64,000 nt of DNA from Bacillota bacterium (GTDB lineage Bacteria; Bacillota; Bacilli; Bacillales_A; Planococcaceae): assembly GCA_023405135.1 (NCBI GenBank), contig JAEXYZ010000066.1, forward strand, positions 35,065-99,064, given 5' to 3'. This document shows positions 17,493 through 27,494 of the stretch, one piece after another. The notes under the pieces were generated by a model. The model ran no database searches and was not told the DNA's origin. It worked only from the letters and a program-made list of their open reading frames with translations. The translations under genes and the position numbers were made by a program. How positions within the stretch are numbered: the stretch's first letter is position 1; each line of letters starts with the position of its first letter.

Positions 17493-18752
17493 ATGCAAAC
17501 TGTAATTGCGTTTATTATTGTTTTCGGTTCCCTTGTGTTTTTCCATGAACTGGGACATTTTATTTTTGCAAAACGTGCAGGGATATTAGTTCGCGAATTC
17601 GCTATTGGAATGGGTCCTAAAATTTTTGGAATGACAAAGGGTGAAACGTTATATACAATTCGATTATTGCCACTTGGTGGATATGTTCGAATGGCTGGCG
17701 ATGATGCAGATAAAATTGAATTGCAGCCTGGATATAGAGTCGGGTTAATTTTAAACAGAGATAACGTTGCCGAAAAAATTTATTTAAACCAAAAAGTTCA
17801 AAATCCAAATGTACTTTTCATGGAAGTTGAACGTGCAGATCTTGAAAAAGGATTGTGGATTGAAGGCTACGATGAAGAAGATCAATTAGTTCGTATTAAA
17901 GTAGCTAGAAAAGCAACCATTGTTGAAAATGGTACGGAAACAATTATTGCACCATATGATCGTCAATTTAATTCGAAAACAGTTGGACAACGTGCAATGG
18001 CGATTTTTGCTGGTCCGTTATTTAACTTTATTTTAGCGTTTGTTGTTTTTGTGTTCATCGCTTTAATGCAAGGTGTTCCAACTAACGAACCTGTTATTTA
18101 TGATGTAGTTGATAATGGTCCAGCTCAAGCGGCAGGAATGGAGGCTGGAGATCTTGTAAAAGAAATAGATGGTGTTCCAATTAAAGATTGGGATGCACTT
18201 TCTGGTACCGTACAAGAAAATCCGGGTAAAACATTAAATTTCTTAGTAGAACGAGATGGACAAGAACTTGAATTATCATTAACTCCACAAGCAGTTGAAA
18301 ATAGTGGGAAAAAAATTGGACAAATTGGTGTTATGTATCAAAGTCCTGTTGAGAAAAACCCTTTCAAAGCAGTTGTCTATGGCGCACAGCAAACATGGGA
18401 TTACACAGTATTAATACTTGATCTGTTAAGGATGTTAGTTACTGGTCAATTTACAATTGATGCGCTCTCTGGCCCAGTAGGAATTTATAAAGCAACAGAA
18501 ACAGTTGCCCAGTATGGAGTTTATAATTTAATGAATTGGGCTGCAGTACTAAGTATTAACCTAGGTATTATGAATCTTTTACCACTGCCAGCTTTAGATG
18601 GTGGTCGACTATTATTCTTCGGTATTGAAGCTCTGCGCGGAAAGCCGGTAGATCGTCAAAAAGAAGGATTAGTTCATTTTGTTGGTATTGTCCTATTAAT
18701 GATTTTGATGGTTGTCGTTACATGGAATGATATTCAAAGGTTCTTCTTCTAA
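17493..18752 (+). CDS. rseP: Site-2 intramembrane zinc metalloprotease RseP/RasP
   Basis: This site-2 protease cleaves transmembrane anti-sigma factors and signal peptide remnants. The 419-residue protein has HELGH at residues 18-22 in the first membrane segment and a PDZ domain (about 200-280). The second metal-binding motif, NLLPLPALDGGRL (about 361-373), is near the C-terminal membrane segments. It follows dxr and precedes proS, as in B. subtilis. Both catalytic motifs are intact. Confidence 0.97.
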   Translation: MQTVIAFIIVFGSLVFFHELGHFIFAKRAGILVREFAIGMGPKIFGMTKGETLYTIRLLPLGGYVRMAGDDADKIELQPGYRVGLILNRDNVAEKIYLNQKVQNPNVLFMEVERADLEKGLWIEGYDEEDQLVRIKVARKATIVENGTETIIAPYDRQFNSKTVGQRAMAIFAGPLFNFILAFVVFVFIALMQGVPTNEPVIYDVVDNGPAQAAGMEAGDLVKEIDGVPIKDWDALSGTVQENPGKTLNFLVERDGQELELSLTPQAVENSGKKIGQIGVMYQSPVEKNPFKAVVYGAQQTWDYTVLILDLLRMLVTGQFTIDALSGPVGIYKATETVAQYGVYNLMNWAAVLSINLGIMNLLPLPALDGGRLLFFGIEALRGKPVDRQKEGLVHFVGIVLLMILMVVVTWNDIQRFFF

Positions 18753-18840
18753 AAGCGAAAGCACCCCGAGAGTTGGGCAGCTGAGCAAGATGAAAATTTA
18801 CGTTAGTAAATATTGTTTAAAATATAAGATTGATTTTTCG

Positions 18841-18893
18841 TTAACCTTATTCATTTATGGTAAAATCCAAAATGAATAAGGTTAAATCTTTTT
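18841..18893 (+). terminator. Strong bidirectional-looking terminator after rseP
   Basis: Perfect 16-bp arms (18841-18856 and 18870-18885) flank a 13-nt loop, followed by a T-rich tract. The 237-bp gap before proS also begins with a fragment (AAAAGCGAAAGC, 18751-18762) resembling the start of the REP-like element at 33466. No T-box motif was seen. Confidence 0.9.
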
Positions 18894-18989
18894 TACTCAA
18901 GTTACTGTAAAAAATTGCTTCTACTTATATAGAAGATTAGTATGATATGCTAAAGTTAGTAAGTTTTGAATAGAAAAAGGTGAGCACTT

Positions 18990-20696
18990 ATGAAACAAAG
19001 TTTTACTTTAATTCCAACAATGCGTGAAGTACCTTCTGAAGTTGAAGCGAATTCTCATAAAATGCTAATTCGAGCTGGATTTATACGCCAAAGTACAAGT
19101 GGTGTTTATTCATATTTACCGTTAGCAAAACGTGTATTAACGAAAATTGAAAAAATGATTCAACAAGAGATGGAAGCGTTAGGTGCAATTGAAATTTCCT
19201 TACCGATTATTCAACCTGCTGAAATATGGGAGCATTCGAAACGAATTGGAAATTTTGGAGAAGAAATGATGCATTTAAAAGATCGACGTAATCATCAACT
19301 AATTCTTTCTCCAACCCATGAGGAAGCAGTAACAATGTTAATTCGAGAAGGAATTAATTCTTATAGAAAATTGCCAATAACACTTTTTCAAATTCAGACG
19401 AAATTTCGCGATGAGAGTCGGCCTCGCTTTGGTCTTTTGCGGAGTCGGGAATTTATTATGAAGGATGCTTATTCTTTTCATGATAGTAATGAGAATTTAG
19501 AGGATACATATCGTAAGATGGTTTCAGCTTATTCTACTATTCTATATCGTATTGGTTTAAATTATCGAGTTGTTCAGGCGGATTCAGGTATAATGGGGGG
19601 GACAGCTGCAGAGGAATTCATTGTTCCTTCAGAGGATGGTGAAGCAATCATCGCTATTTCTGATCAATCTGATTACGCAGCAAATATTGAAGTTGCAGAA
19701 GTGGTGGAACCTACTAATTTTTCTGATGAATATTTAAAGCCTTTAGAGAAAGTCGCTTCATCTAATATCAAAACAATCGATGAAATATGTGAATTTTTCA
19801 ATGTTGCATCTTCTAAATTTATTAAATCACTTGTATATCAAGCTGATGAGAAATTTGTTGTTGTATTAGTTCGTGGTGATCACGAAGTTAATGATATAAA
19901 GTTAAGAAAAGCCTTAAGTGCGAATGCTCTTCGTTTAGCAAATAAAGAAGAAATACAGCAATTACTTAGTTGTTCTTCTGAATCAATTGGACCGATTAAG
20001 CTACCTGTTGACGTTAAAGTAATTGCTGATTTAGCGATTCAATCAATACGAAATTCTATTACAGGAGCAAATGAGGATGGCTATCATTATATTAATGCAA
20101 ATCCTGAACGAGATTTTGCCATCAATGCATATGAAGATGTTCGCTATATCCAAGAAGGTGAACCTTCACCAGATGGCAAAGGAACGATTCGTTTCGTGAA
20201 GGGGATTGAAGTAGGACATATTTTTAAATTGGGTACAGCATTTTCTGAGAAATTCAATGCAAACTTTGTTGATGAAAATGGCGAATTAAAGCCTATTATT
20301 ATGGGTAGCTATGGTCTTGGTATTACAAGACTATTAGCAGTAGTTGCAGATAAGTACCAAGATGAACATGGCTTTACTTGGCCCAAGCATTTAGCTCCTT
20401 ATGATATTCATTTAATACCTGTTAACTTTGAAGATGAGGTTCAATCGAATCTTGCAAATGAGCTTTATAATATATTAACGTTTTATCAATTTGATGTATT
20501 ATTTGATGACCGACATGAAAGTGCCGGGGTTAAATTTGTTGATGCAGATTTAATCGGTTTGCCTGTTCGTGTAACGATAGGTGAAAGAGCAAGTGAAGGA
20601 ATCGTAGAAGTAAAAATCCGAAGCACAGGTGAAACTTTCGAATGGGCAAAAGAAGAACTAGTTGATCATTTGAATGAGTTTTTTAGAAGTAATTAA
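18990..20696 (+). CDS. proS: Prolyl-tRNA synthetase (bacterial type)
   Basis: ProRS charges tRNA-Pro. The 568-residue protein is the bacterial form with a YbaK-like editing insertion between class II motifs 2 and 3. The synthetase core shows RAGFIRQSTSGVYSYLPL (motif 1 region), FRDESRPRFGLLRSREF (motif 2) and IMGSYGLGITRLL (motif 3). The editing insertion lies at about residues 220-380. An anticodon-binding domain forms the C terminus. The ATG follows AAAAGGTGAG. Confidence 0.97.
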   Translation: MKQSFTLIPTMREVPSEVEANSHKMLIRAGFIRQSTSGVYSYLPLAKRVLTKIEKMIQQEMEALGAIEISLPIIQPAEIWEHSKRIGNFGEEMMHLKDRRNHQLILSPTHEEAVTMLIREGINSYRKLPITLFQIQTKFRDESRPRFGLLRSREFIMKDAYSFHDSNENLEDTYRKMVSAYSTILYRIGLNYRVVQADSGIMGGTAAEEFIVPSEDGEAIIAISDQSDYAANIEVAEVVEPTNFSDEYLKPLEKVASSNIKTIDEICEFFNVASSKFIKSLVYQADEKFVVVLVRGDHEVNDIKLRKALSANALRLANKEEIQQLLSCSSESIGPIKLPVDVKVIADLAIQSIRNSITGANEDGYHYINANPERDFAINAYEDVRYIQEGEPSPDGKGTIRFVKGIEVGHIFKLGTAFSEKFNANFVDENGELKPIIMGSYGLGITRLLAVVADKYQDEHGFTWPKHLAPYDIHLIPVNFEDEVQSNLANELYNILTFYQFDVLFDDRHESAGVKFVDADLIGLPVRVTIGERASEGIVEVKIRSTGETFEWAKEELVDHLNEFFRSN

Positions 20697-20761
20697 TTTT
20701 AGTCCCTCGAAATAAAGTTGAAAACATACAAAATTGTTTTTTATATTCAAACATACCAAAA

Positions 20762-20890
20762 GCCTGTACTATATTTAGAAAGCGCAGCCTTCACAAAGCA
20801 CGGAAACAAGTCGTAGAGACACGACAACGTGGCTCTACGGCTTGTGTGCTTAGCCCGCTCAACAACCCAAACTATCTTAAAAATTATTCT
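20762..20890. repeat. GC-richer intergenic element with a long inverted repeat
   Basis: In the 393-bp proS-polC gap, AAGCAC...CAAGTCGTAGAG is mirrored by CTCTACGGCTTG...GTGCTT (about 20799-20852), a long interrupted stem. The opening GAAAGCGCAGCC and closing CTTAGCCCGCTC resemble the REP-like family of this genome. A further hairpin (about 20973-21000, CTGCTCATT with AATGGGCAG) lies just upstream of polC and may terminate proS transcripts. Confidence 0.5.
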
Positions 20891-21089
20891 AAGTATTTCT
20901 CCGATTAGCTCCATGTAAGGAGATAGCAGTTCCACTTTAATTTAACAAGTATTTAGTATATAGACAAAATAACTGCTCATTTCTAAATTAGAATGGGCAG
21001 ATTCTTATTAACAAGGAAAAACTATTTTATGGTAATATGACTTTTTAGATAATCCTTTTATATACATAAGAAAGTAGGTGGTGAGTTGA

Positions 21090-24000
21090 ATGTTAGACAA
21101 TCAAGAAGCAAGAGAAAGATTTTTAACTTTATTACAACAATTGCAATTAACTGAAGATGTCTACATGTCTTTTTTTGAACAAGGAGAACTCACTCGACTG
21201 ACAGTTCATAAGAAAAATCGTGTTTGGTGTTTTGAAATAAAATTAAAAAACATTTTACCTTATCAAGTTTATCAGCTATTTCGTACTCGAATGGCTGAAC
21301 AGTTCCATCATATCGCGCAAGCTACATTTACAATAACGGCTAGCAGTCCTCATGTAACAGAAGAACTTGTAACAGATTATTGGTTAACTGCTGTCGAGCA
21401 ATTAGATGCTTCTCCACCATTAAAAAATAGACTGATGAATCAAAAGCCTCAATGGAATGGTAATAAACTAACGGCATGTTGCATGTCTGAAATTGAACAA
21501 TTAACATTAAAATCTAAATATGCTCAAAAAATTGTAGAAGCATATGCTAGTCTTGGTTTTCCACCATTTTCAGTAGATTTTCAATTACTTGAAGAAACAG
21601 AGGAAATGAAAGAGGCTCATCTGCAATATATTGAACAACGTCAAATGGAAGAAGCAGAGCTTGCTAGACAAGCAATGGAAGATTTCCAAAAACGTGAAAA
21701 AGCGAAAAGTGAAAATCCATCTTCAGTTGCAAGCAGTGGGCCTTTCCAATTAGGTGTGCAAATTAAAGAGACTGAAACGATGGAGATTCGTCGCATCTTG
21801 GAAGAGGAACGCCGAGTCGTTATTGAAGGATATGTCTTTGCAGTTGATATAAAAGAACTGAAAAGTGGACGTTCACTTTTAGAGTTGAAAATCACCGACT
21901 ATACAGATTCAATCCTAGTGAAAATGTTCTCTCGTGACAAAGAAGACGCAGAAATGATGACCCAATTGAAAAAAGGTATGTGGGTAAAGGTTCGTGGCTC
22001 TGTTCAAAACGATACGTTCGTTCGAGACTTAGTTGTCATGGCTCAAGATATAAATGAAATTTATAAAGAACCGCGCAAGGATACGGCACCAGAGGGAGAA
22101 AAACGAGTAGAACTCCACCTTCATACACCAATGAGTCAAATGGATGCTGTTACACCAATAGATCAATTAGTTGCTCAAGCAGCAAAATGGGGTCATCCTG
22201 CCATCGCCATTACAGATCATGCAGTTGCACAAGGGTTCCCAGAAGCATATGCTGCAGGCAAAAAGCATGGGATTAAAATTATTTATGGAGTAGAAGCGAA
22301 TATAGTTGACGATGGCTCACCTATTGCATATGCAGAGCAGCATATTGCTTTAGATGATGCGACATTTGTTGTATTTGACGTGGAAACAACAGGTCTTTCT
22401 ACTGCTTACGATACAATTATCGAGCTTGCTGCAGTTAAAATTAAAGAAGGTAAAGTAATCGATAAATTTGAACGCTTTGCAAATCCACATAAACCTTTAA
22501 CTGCAAAAATTATTGAGTTAACTCATATTACAGATGACATGCTACAAGATGCACCAGAAGTCGATCAAGTTGTTACGGAATTTAAAGAGTTTATTGGTGA
22601 TGCTATTGTAGTAGCTCATAATGCATCCTTCGATATTGGCTTTTTATATACTGCCTATGAAAAGGCAGGCATACATGGAGTAATACATCCAGTAATCGAT
22701 ACGTTAGAATTATCGCGTTTCTTAAATCCGACATTAAAAAGTCACCGTTTAAATACATTATGTAAACGATATGGTATCGAATTAACACAGCATCACCGTG
22801 CAATCTATGATACGGAAGCAACGGGTGAATTAATGCTTCATTTATTAAAGGAAGCTAAAGAGCATGGTATCAACTATCATGATGAATTCAATCAAAATAT
22901 CAATAAAAATGAAAGTTATAAGCAATCTCGTCCATATCACTGCACAATTTTAGCGATTGATAATGAAGGATTAAAAAATTTATTTAAATTAATTTCAATT
23001 GCCCATACTCAAACCTATTACCGTGTTCCACGTATACGCCGATCGGACTTAGTAAAGTTACGTAAAGGCTTACTAGTCGGTTCAGGATGTAGTAAAGGCG
23101 AATTATTTGAAACGATGATGAACAAGTCAACAGAGGAAGCTGAAAAAGTTGCCAAGTTTTATGACTTTATTGAAGTTCATCCGAAGCCAGTCTATGCACC
23201 ATTAATAGAAGATGGTGCAATCCATGATGAGTGGAATTTAGAGGATATCATTCGTAAGCTAGTAAAACTAGGGAAACGATTAGATAAACCGGTTGTTGCA
23301 ACAGGAAATGTTCATTACCTCCATCAAAACGATGCCATCTTTAGACAAATTTTAGTTGGTTCTCAAGGTGGAGCAAATCCATTAAATCGATACAAATTAC
23401 CAGAAGTGCATTTCCGTACAACAAATGAAATGTTAGAGGAATTTGATTTCTTAGGTCCAGATTTAGCTAAAGAAATTGTTGTAACAAATACACAAAAAGT
23501 AGCAAACATGATTGGCGACGTTAAACCGATCAAGGATGAACTATATACGCCAAAAATTGAAGGCTCTGACGAAGAGGTAACAAATTTAACATATGAGATG
23601 GCACATAAAATTTATGGTGAGGACTTACCTGAAATCGTTAAGGCACGTATTGAAAAAGAATTAAAATCGATTTTAGGAAACGGCTTTGGAGTTATTTACT
23701 TAATCTCTGCAAAACTTGTGAAAAAGTCTTTAGCTGATGGCTATTTAGTAGGTTCACGTGGTTCGGTTGGGTCATCGCTAGTTGCAACATTTATGGAAAT
23801 TACAGAAGTGAATCCATTGCCGCCACATTACGTTTGCCCTAACTGTAAAAATGTTGAATTCTTTGATGATGGTTCAGTTGGTAGTGGGTTCGACTTGCCA
23901 AACAAAGACTGTCCGAAATGTGGTACTCGCTATAAAAAAGATGGACAAGATATTCCCTTTGAAACGTTCCTTGGATTTAAAGGAGATAAAGTCCCCGATA

Positions 24001-25415
24001 TCGACTTAAACTTCTCTGGGGAATATCAACCACAAGCACATAACTATACGAAAGTGCTTTTTGGTGAAGACTATGTATACCGCGCTGGAACAATTGGTAC
24101 GGTTGCAGAAAAAACAGCGTATGGTTATGTAAGAGGATATTCAAATGATCATAATATAACATTCCGTGGGGCAGAAGTTGATCGTCTTGTACAAGGGTGT
24201 ACAGGGGTAAAAAGAACAACTGGACAGCATCCAGGTGGGATTATCGTAGTACCAGATTATATGGATATTTATGATTTTACTCCTGTTCAATTCCCTGCTG
24301 ATGCACAAGATGCAGAATGGAAAACGACTCACTTTGATTTCCATTCTATTCATGATAATGTCTTGAAGCTTGATATACTAGGACACGATGATCCGACTGT
24401 GATTAGGATGCTACAAGATTTATCAGGTATTGATCCGAAAACAGTCCCAACAGATGATCCAGTCGTAATGCAAATATTCTCAAGTCCAGAATCACTAGGA
24501 GTTACAGAGGAACAAATTGGCTGTAAAACTGGGACACTTGGTATTCCAGAATTCGGTACTCGCTTTGTTCGTCAAATGTTAGAGGATACGAAACCTTCAA
24601 CCTTTAGTGAACTTGTACAAATATCCGGTTTATCCCACGGAACTGACGTGTGGTTAGGAAATGCTCAAGAACTAATTCAGAACGGTACATGTGTTTTATC
24701 TGAAGTTATTGGGTGTCGTGACGATATTATGGTTTACTTAATTTATCAAGGATTAGAACCAAGTTTTGCATTTAAAATCATGGAGTCAGTTCGTAAAGGT
24801 AAAGGTTTAACAGAAGAGATGGAAGCAGAAATGCGTGCACAAAAAGTACCAGAATGGTATATCGACTCATGTAAGAAAATAAAATACATGTTCCCTAAAG
24901 CTCACGCAGCTGCATATGTTTTAATGGCTGTACGTATAGCTTGGTTCAAAGTGCACCATCCTATTTTATATTACGCAGCATACTTTACAGTGCGAGCTAG
25001 TGATTTCGATTTAATAGCAATGACACAAGGCTCTGCTATGATTCGAACACGAATTGATGAAATTAATGCTAAAGGTCTAGATGCTTCCAAAAAGGAAAAG
25101 GATTTATTAACCGTACTAGAACTAGCTTTAGAAATGTGTGAACGTGGGATGAGCTTTAAAAAAGTTGACTTATACCGTTCGCAAGCAAGTGAGTTTGTCA
25201 TTGACGGAAATTCTTTAATACCACCTTTTGATGCCATTCCAGGACTAGGAACAAACGTAGCGAAAGCTATTGTTGCGGCACGAGAAGATGGAGAATTTCT
25301 TTCTAAGGAAGATTTGCAACAACGTGGTCGCGTTTCAAAAACGCTAATTGAGTATATGGATAGCCTTGGTTGTTTAGAAGGATTACCAGATGCAAACCAG
25401 CTTTCATTATTTTAA
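21090..25415 (+). CDS. polC: DNA polymerase III alpha subunit, PolC type
   Basis: PolC is the leading-strand replicative polymerase of low-GC Firmicutes, with an integral proofreading exonuclease. The 1441-residue protein has an OB-fold region (about 235-325) and a PHP domain beginning VELHLHTPMSQMD and interrupted by the exonuclease. That DEDD exonuclease starts FDVETTGLS (Asp430, Glu432). A CPNC...CPKC zinc-binding module (about 915-950) and the palm motif PDIDLNFSG (Asp970, Asp972) follow. Helix-hairpin-helix motifs near the C terminus precede the terminal NQLSLF, a beta-clamp-binding-like peptide. Length matches B. subtilis PolC (about 1437). Confidence 0.98.
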   Translation: MLDNQEARERFLTLLQQLQLTEDVYMSFFEQGELTRLTVHKKNRVWCFEIKLKNILPYQVYQLFRTRMAEQFHHIAQATFTITASSPHVTEELVTDYWLTAVEQLDASPPLKNRLMNQKPQWNGNKLTACCMSEIEQLTLKSKYAQKIVEAYASLGFPPFSVDFQLLEETEEMKEAHLQYIEQRQMEEAELARQAMEDFQKREKAKSENPSSVASSGPFQLGVQIKETETMEIRRILEEERRVVIEGYVFAVDIKELKSGRSLLELKITDYTDSILVKMFSRDKEDAEMMTQLKKGMWVKVRGSVQNDTFVRDLVVMAQDINEIYKEPRKDTAPEGEKRVELHLHTPMSQMDAVTPIDQLVAQAAKWGHPAIAITDHAVAQGFPEAYAAGKKHGIKIIYGVEANIVDDGSPIAYAEQHIALDDATFVVFDVETTGLSTAYDTIIELAAVKIKEGKVIDKFERFANPHKPLTAKIIELTHITDDMLQDAPEVDQVVTEFKEFIGDAIVVAHNASFDIGFLYTAYEKAGIHGVIHPVIDTLELSRFLNPTLKSHRLNTLCKRYGIELTQHHRAIYDTEATGELMLHLLKEAKEHGINYHDEFNQNINKNESYKQSRPYHCTILAIDNEGLKNLFKLISIAHTQTYYRVPRIRRSDLVKLRKGLLVGSGCSKGELFETMMNKSTEEAEKVAKFYDFIEVHPKPVYAPLIEDGAIHDEWNLEDIIRKLVKLGKRLDKPVVATGNVHYLHQNDAIFRQILVGSQGGANPLNRYKLPEVHFRTTNEMLEEFDFLGPDLAKEIVVTNTQKVANMIGDVKPIKDELYTPKIEGSDEEVTNLTYEMAHKIYGEDLPEIVKARIEKELKSILGNGFGVIYLISAKLVKKSLADGYLVGSRGSVGSSLVATFMEITEVNPLPPHYVCPNCKNVEFFDDGSVGSGFDLPNKDCPKCGTRYKKDGQDIPFETFLGFKGDKVPDIDLNFSGEYQPQAHNYTKVLFGEDYVYRAGTIGTVAEKTAYGYVRGYSNDHNITFRGAEVDRLVQGCTGVKRTTGQHPGGIIVVPDYMDIYDFTPVQFPADAQDAEWKTTHFDFHSIHDNVLKLDILGHDDPTVIRMLQDLSGIDPKTVPTDDPVVMQIFSSPESLGVTEEQIGCKTGTLGIPEFGTRFVRQMLEDTKPSTFSELVQISGLSHGTDVWLGNAQELIQNGTCVLSEVIGCRDDIMVYLIYQGLEPSFAFKIMESVRKGKGLTEEMEAEMRAQKVPEWYIDSCKKIKYMFPKAHAAAYVLMAVRIAWFKVHHPILYYAAYFTVRASDFDLIAMTQGSAMIRTRIDEINAKGLDASKKEKDLLTVLELALEMCERGMSFKKVDLYRSQASEFVIDGNSLIPPFDAIPGLGTNVAKAIVAAREDGEFLSKEDLQQRGRVSKTLIEYMDSLGCLEGLPDANQLSLF

Positions 25416-25521
25416 AAGGCCAACGTTTCTCTTACCATTTAAATAACACATTTACGTAAATTTGCATTAAGTAAGATAATGTGCTATTGTAAAGGTAATA
25501 ATTTGTTGATAGTTTTGCAGC

Positions 25522-25549
25522 AAAAGAGTGGGACCTTCCCGCTCTTTTC
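25522..25549 (+). terminator. Terminator after polC
   Basis: AAAAGAGTGGGA (25522-25533) pairs with TCCCGCTCTTTT (25537-25548) around a 3-nt loop, with one G-U pair. Confidence 0.85.
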
Positions 25550-25654
25550 TGTTGTTATGCTAATCCAAATTTAACCTACCATTGAACGAACACCTTGTTC
25601 GAGACGTTGATTTCACCATGTTAGGTGGAATTTCTATTTTTTATAGGGTCTTGC

Positions 25655-25750
25655 AGAAAGTGTCTAATTAAGTCGCGGTTAGCTTGCGTAAGGCTAAGCA
25701 ATGTCCTTTTGCGACGAGTAACCGCAGGAGCAGGACGCTTACGCTTTTCT
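25655..25750. repeat. REP-like element containing the 22-bp core, upstream of rimP
   Basis: This GC-richer stretch holds the core GCGACGAGTAACCGCAGGAGCA at 25711-25732, preceded by CCTTTT and followed by GGACGCTTACGCTTTTC. The same 22-bp core, or its one-base variant, recurs at 33482-33503 (inverted), 41996-42017 and in tandem from 63777. A TATAAT hexamer (25751-25756) immediately follows, but I see no fitting -35. Confidence 0.75.
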
Positions 25751-25788
25751 TATAATAAGCAAAAAACAATTACGTCTAGGAGGATACT

Positions 25789-26268
25789 ATGAGCAAAGTA
25801 ACGTCAGTAATTGAAGAGCTTGTTACACCAATTTTAGATGACTTAAATCTTGAACTGGTCGATATAGAGTTTTTAAAAGAAGGCCGTAATTGGTTTCTTC
25901 GCGTCTATATAGATACACCAGAAGGCGGAATTGATATCGATCAATGTGCACTTGTTAGTGAGCGTTTAAGCTTAGTTCTGGATGAAAAGGATCCAATCGA
26001 GCAAAACTATTATTTAGAAGTTTCTTCACCTGGAGCCGAACGTCCATTAAAGAAAGAATCGGATTTCGAAAAAGCAGTAGGCAAATTTGTTTATGTGAAA
26101 ACATATGAGCCAATAAAAGATATGAAAGAATTTCAAGGTTATTTGAAAGCATATACTGAACAAGGCTTAGAACTTGAAGTTCGTATTAAAACTCGTAAAA
26201 TGAACATTTTTATCGAAAAAGATAAAATTGCAAAAGCACGACTTGCAATTGATTTCTCATCAAACTAG
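25789..26268 (+). CDS. rimP: Ribosome maturation factor RimP
   Basis: RimP assists 30S subunit maturation. The 159-residue product has the family N-terminal domain with LNLELVDIEFLKEGRNWFLR and the segment YYLEVSSPGAERPLKKESDF, then an SH3-like C-terminal domain. TAGGAGGATACT precedes the ATG. It is the first gene of the nusA-infB operon, with nusA 21 bp downstream. Confidence 0.97.
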   Translation: MSKVTSVIEELVTPILDDLNLELVDIEFLKEGRNWFLRVYIDTPEGGIDIDQCALVSERLSLVLDEKDPIEQNYYLEVSSPGAERPLKKESDFEKAVGKFVYVKTYEPIKDMKEFQGYLKAYTEQGLELEVRIKTRKMNIFIEKDKIAKARLAIDFSSN

Positions 26269-26289
26269 CAATTTAGGAGTGAAAATATA

Positions 26290-27435
26290 ATGAGTAGTGA
26301 TTTATTAGATGCTTTAACTGCTCTGGAACAGCAAAAAGGCATTTCAAGAGACGTTTTAATTGAAGCAATAGAAGCTGCATTAGTAACTGCATATAAACGT
26401 AACTTTAATCAAGCACAAAATGTTCGTGTTGATTTAAATTTAGACAATGGTTCAATGGTTGTATATTCACGTAAAGATGTAGTGGAAGTAGTAGAAGATG
26501 ATCGTCTTCAAATATCTCTTGAAGATGCGAAAAAAATCAACCCAGCTTATGAAATTGGTGATGTGTTAGAACAAGAGGTAACTCCTCGTAATTTCGGTCG
26601 TATTGCTGCTCAAACGGCTAAACAAGTTGTAACACAACGAGTTCGTGAAGCAGAACGTGGATTAATCTACGAAGAGTTTGTTGACCGTACTGACGATATT
26701 GTCAATGGTACAATTGAACGTCAAGATGCACGTAACATTTATATAAGTTTAGGAAAAGTTGAAGCAGCATTGCCTGTAAATGAGCAAATTCAAGGTGAAG
26801 TTTATAAACCACAATCTAGAATTCGCGTTTATATTACTAAGGTTGAACGTACGACTCGCGGACCACAAGTTATCGTTTCTCGTACACACCCAGGATTGCT
26901 TCGTAGACTTTTTGAAATGGAAGTTCCAGAAATTTATGAAGGCATTGTAGAAATTAAATCAATTGCTCGTGAAGCCGGAGATCGTTCAAAGATTTCTGTA
27001 TATGCTCATAACGAAGAAGTTGATGCAGTAGGTGCTTGCGTAGGTGGAAAAGGTGCTCGAGTACAAAATATCGTAAACGAATTAAATGGAGAAAAAATCG
27101 ATATTGTAGAATGGTCTGAGGATCCGGTTGTATTTGTAGCAAATGCTCTTAGTCCATCAAAAGTACTAGATGTTATCGTTAATGAAGAAGAAAAATCAAC
27201 GACTGTTGTTGTACCTGATTATCAATTATCTCTTGCTATCGGTAAACGCGGTCAAAATGCTCGACTTGCAGCAAAACTAACAGGTTGGAAAATTGATATT
27301 AAAAGTGAAACAGATGCTCGCGAGCAAGGAATATATCCGAATGAATCTAGTCGATTTATTCAAGATGACGAAGAGGATATTGATACTTCATACGATGAAA
27401 TCGAATACGATCTTTATCAGGATAGCGAAGAATAA
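26290..27435 (+). CDS. nusA: Transcription termination/antitermination factor NusA
   Basis: NusA binds RNA polymerase and modulates pausing and termination. The 381-residue protein has the N-terminal polymerase-binding domain (1 to about 125), an S1 domain (about 135-200) and two KH domains. The latter include VGACVGGKGARVQNIVNEL and LAIGKRGQNARLAAKLTGW. It ends in an acidic tail rich in Asp, Glu and Tyr, and lacks the extra C-terminal repeats of proteobacterial NusA, as expected for Firmicutes. Confidence 0.98.
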   Translation: MSSDLLDALTALEQQKGISRDVLIEAIEAALVTAYKRNFNQAQNVRVDLNLDNGSMVVYSRKDVVEVVEDDRLQISLEDAKKINPAYEIGDVLEQEVTPRNFGRIAAQTAKQVVTQRVREAERGLIYEEFVDRTDDIVNGTIERQDARNIYISLGKVEAALPVNEQIQGEVYKPQSRIRVYITKVERTTRGPQVIVSRTHPGLLRRLFEMEVPEIYEGIVEIKSIAREAGDRSKISVYAHNEEVDAVGACVGGKGARVQNIVNELNGEKIDIVEWSEDPVVFVANALSPSKVLDVIVNEEEKSTTVVVPDYQLSLAIGKRGQNARLAAKLTGWKIDIKSETDAREQGIYPNESSRFIQDDEEDIDTSYDEIEYDLYQDSEE

Positions 27436-27494
27436 ACATACATGTATAAGATGATTGATGGAGATTTTTCGTTTTAAGGGAAGGTGAAGTTCTC

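Noticed and set aside
18753..18989. Possible T-box riboswitch upstream of proS
   Set aside because: No T-box sequence (GGGTGGNACCGCG type) is present; the gap contains only a strong terminator and AT-rich DNA.
25462..25490. TTGCAT-17-TATTGT promoter-like pair after polC
   Set aside because: It lies upstream of the polC terminator, and the -10 is poor; more likely chance in AT-rich DNA.
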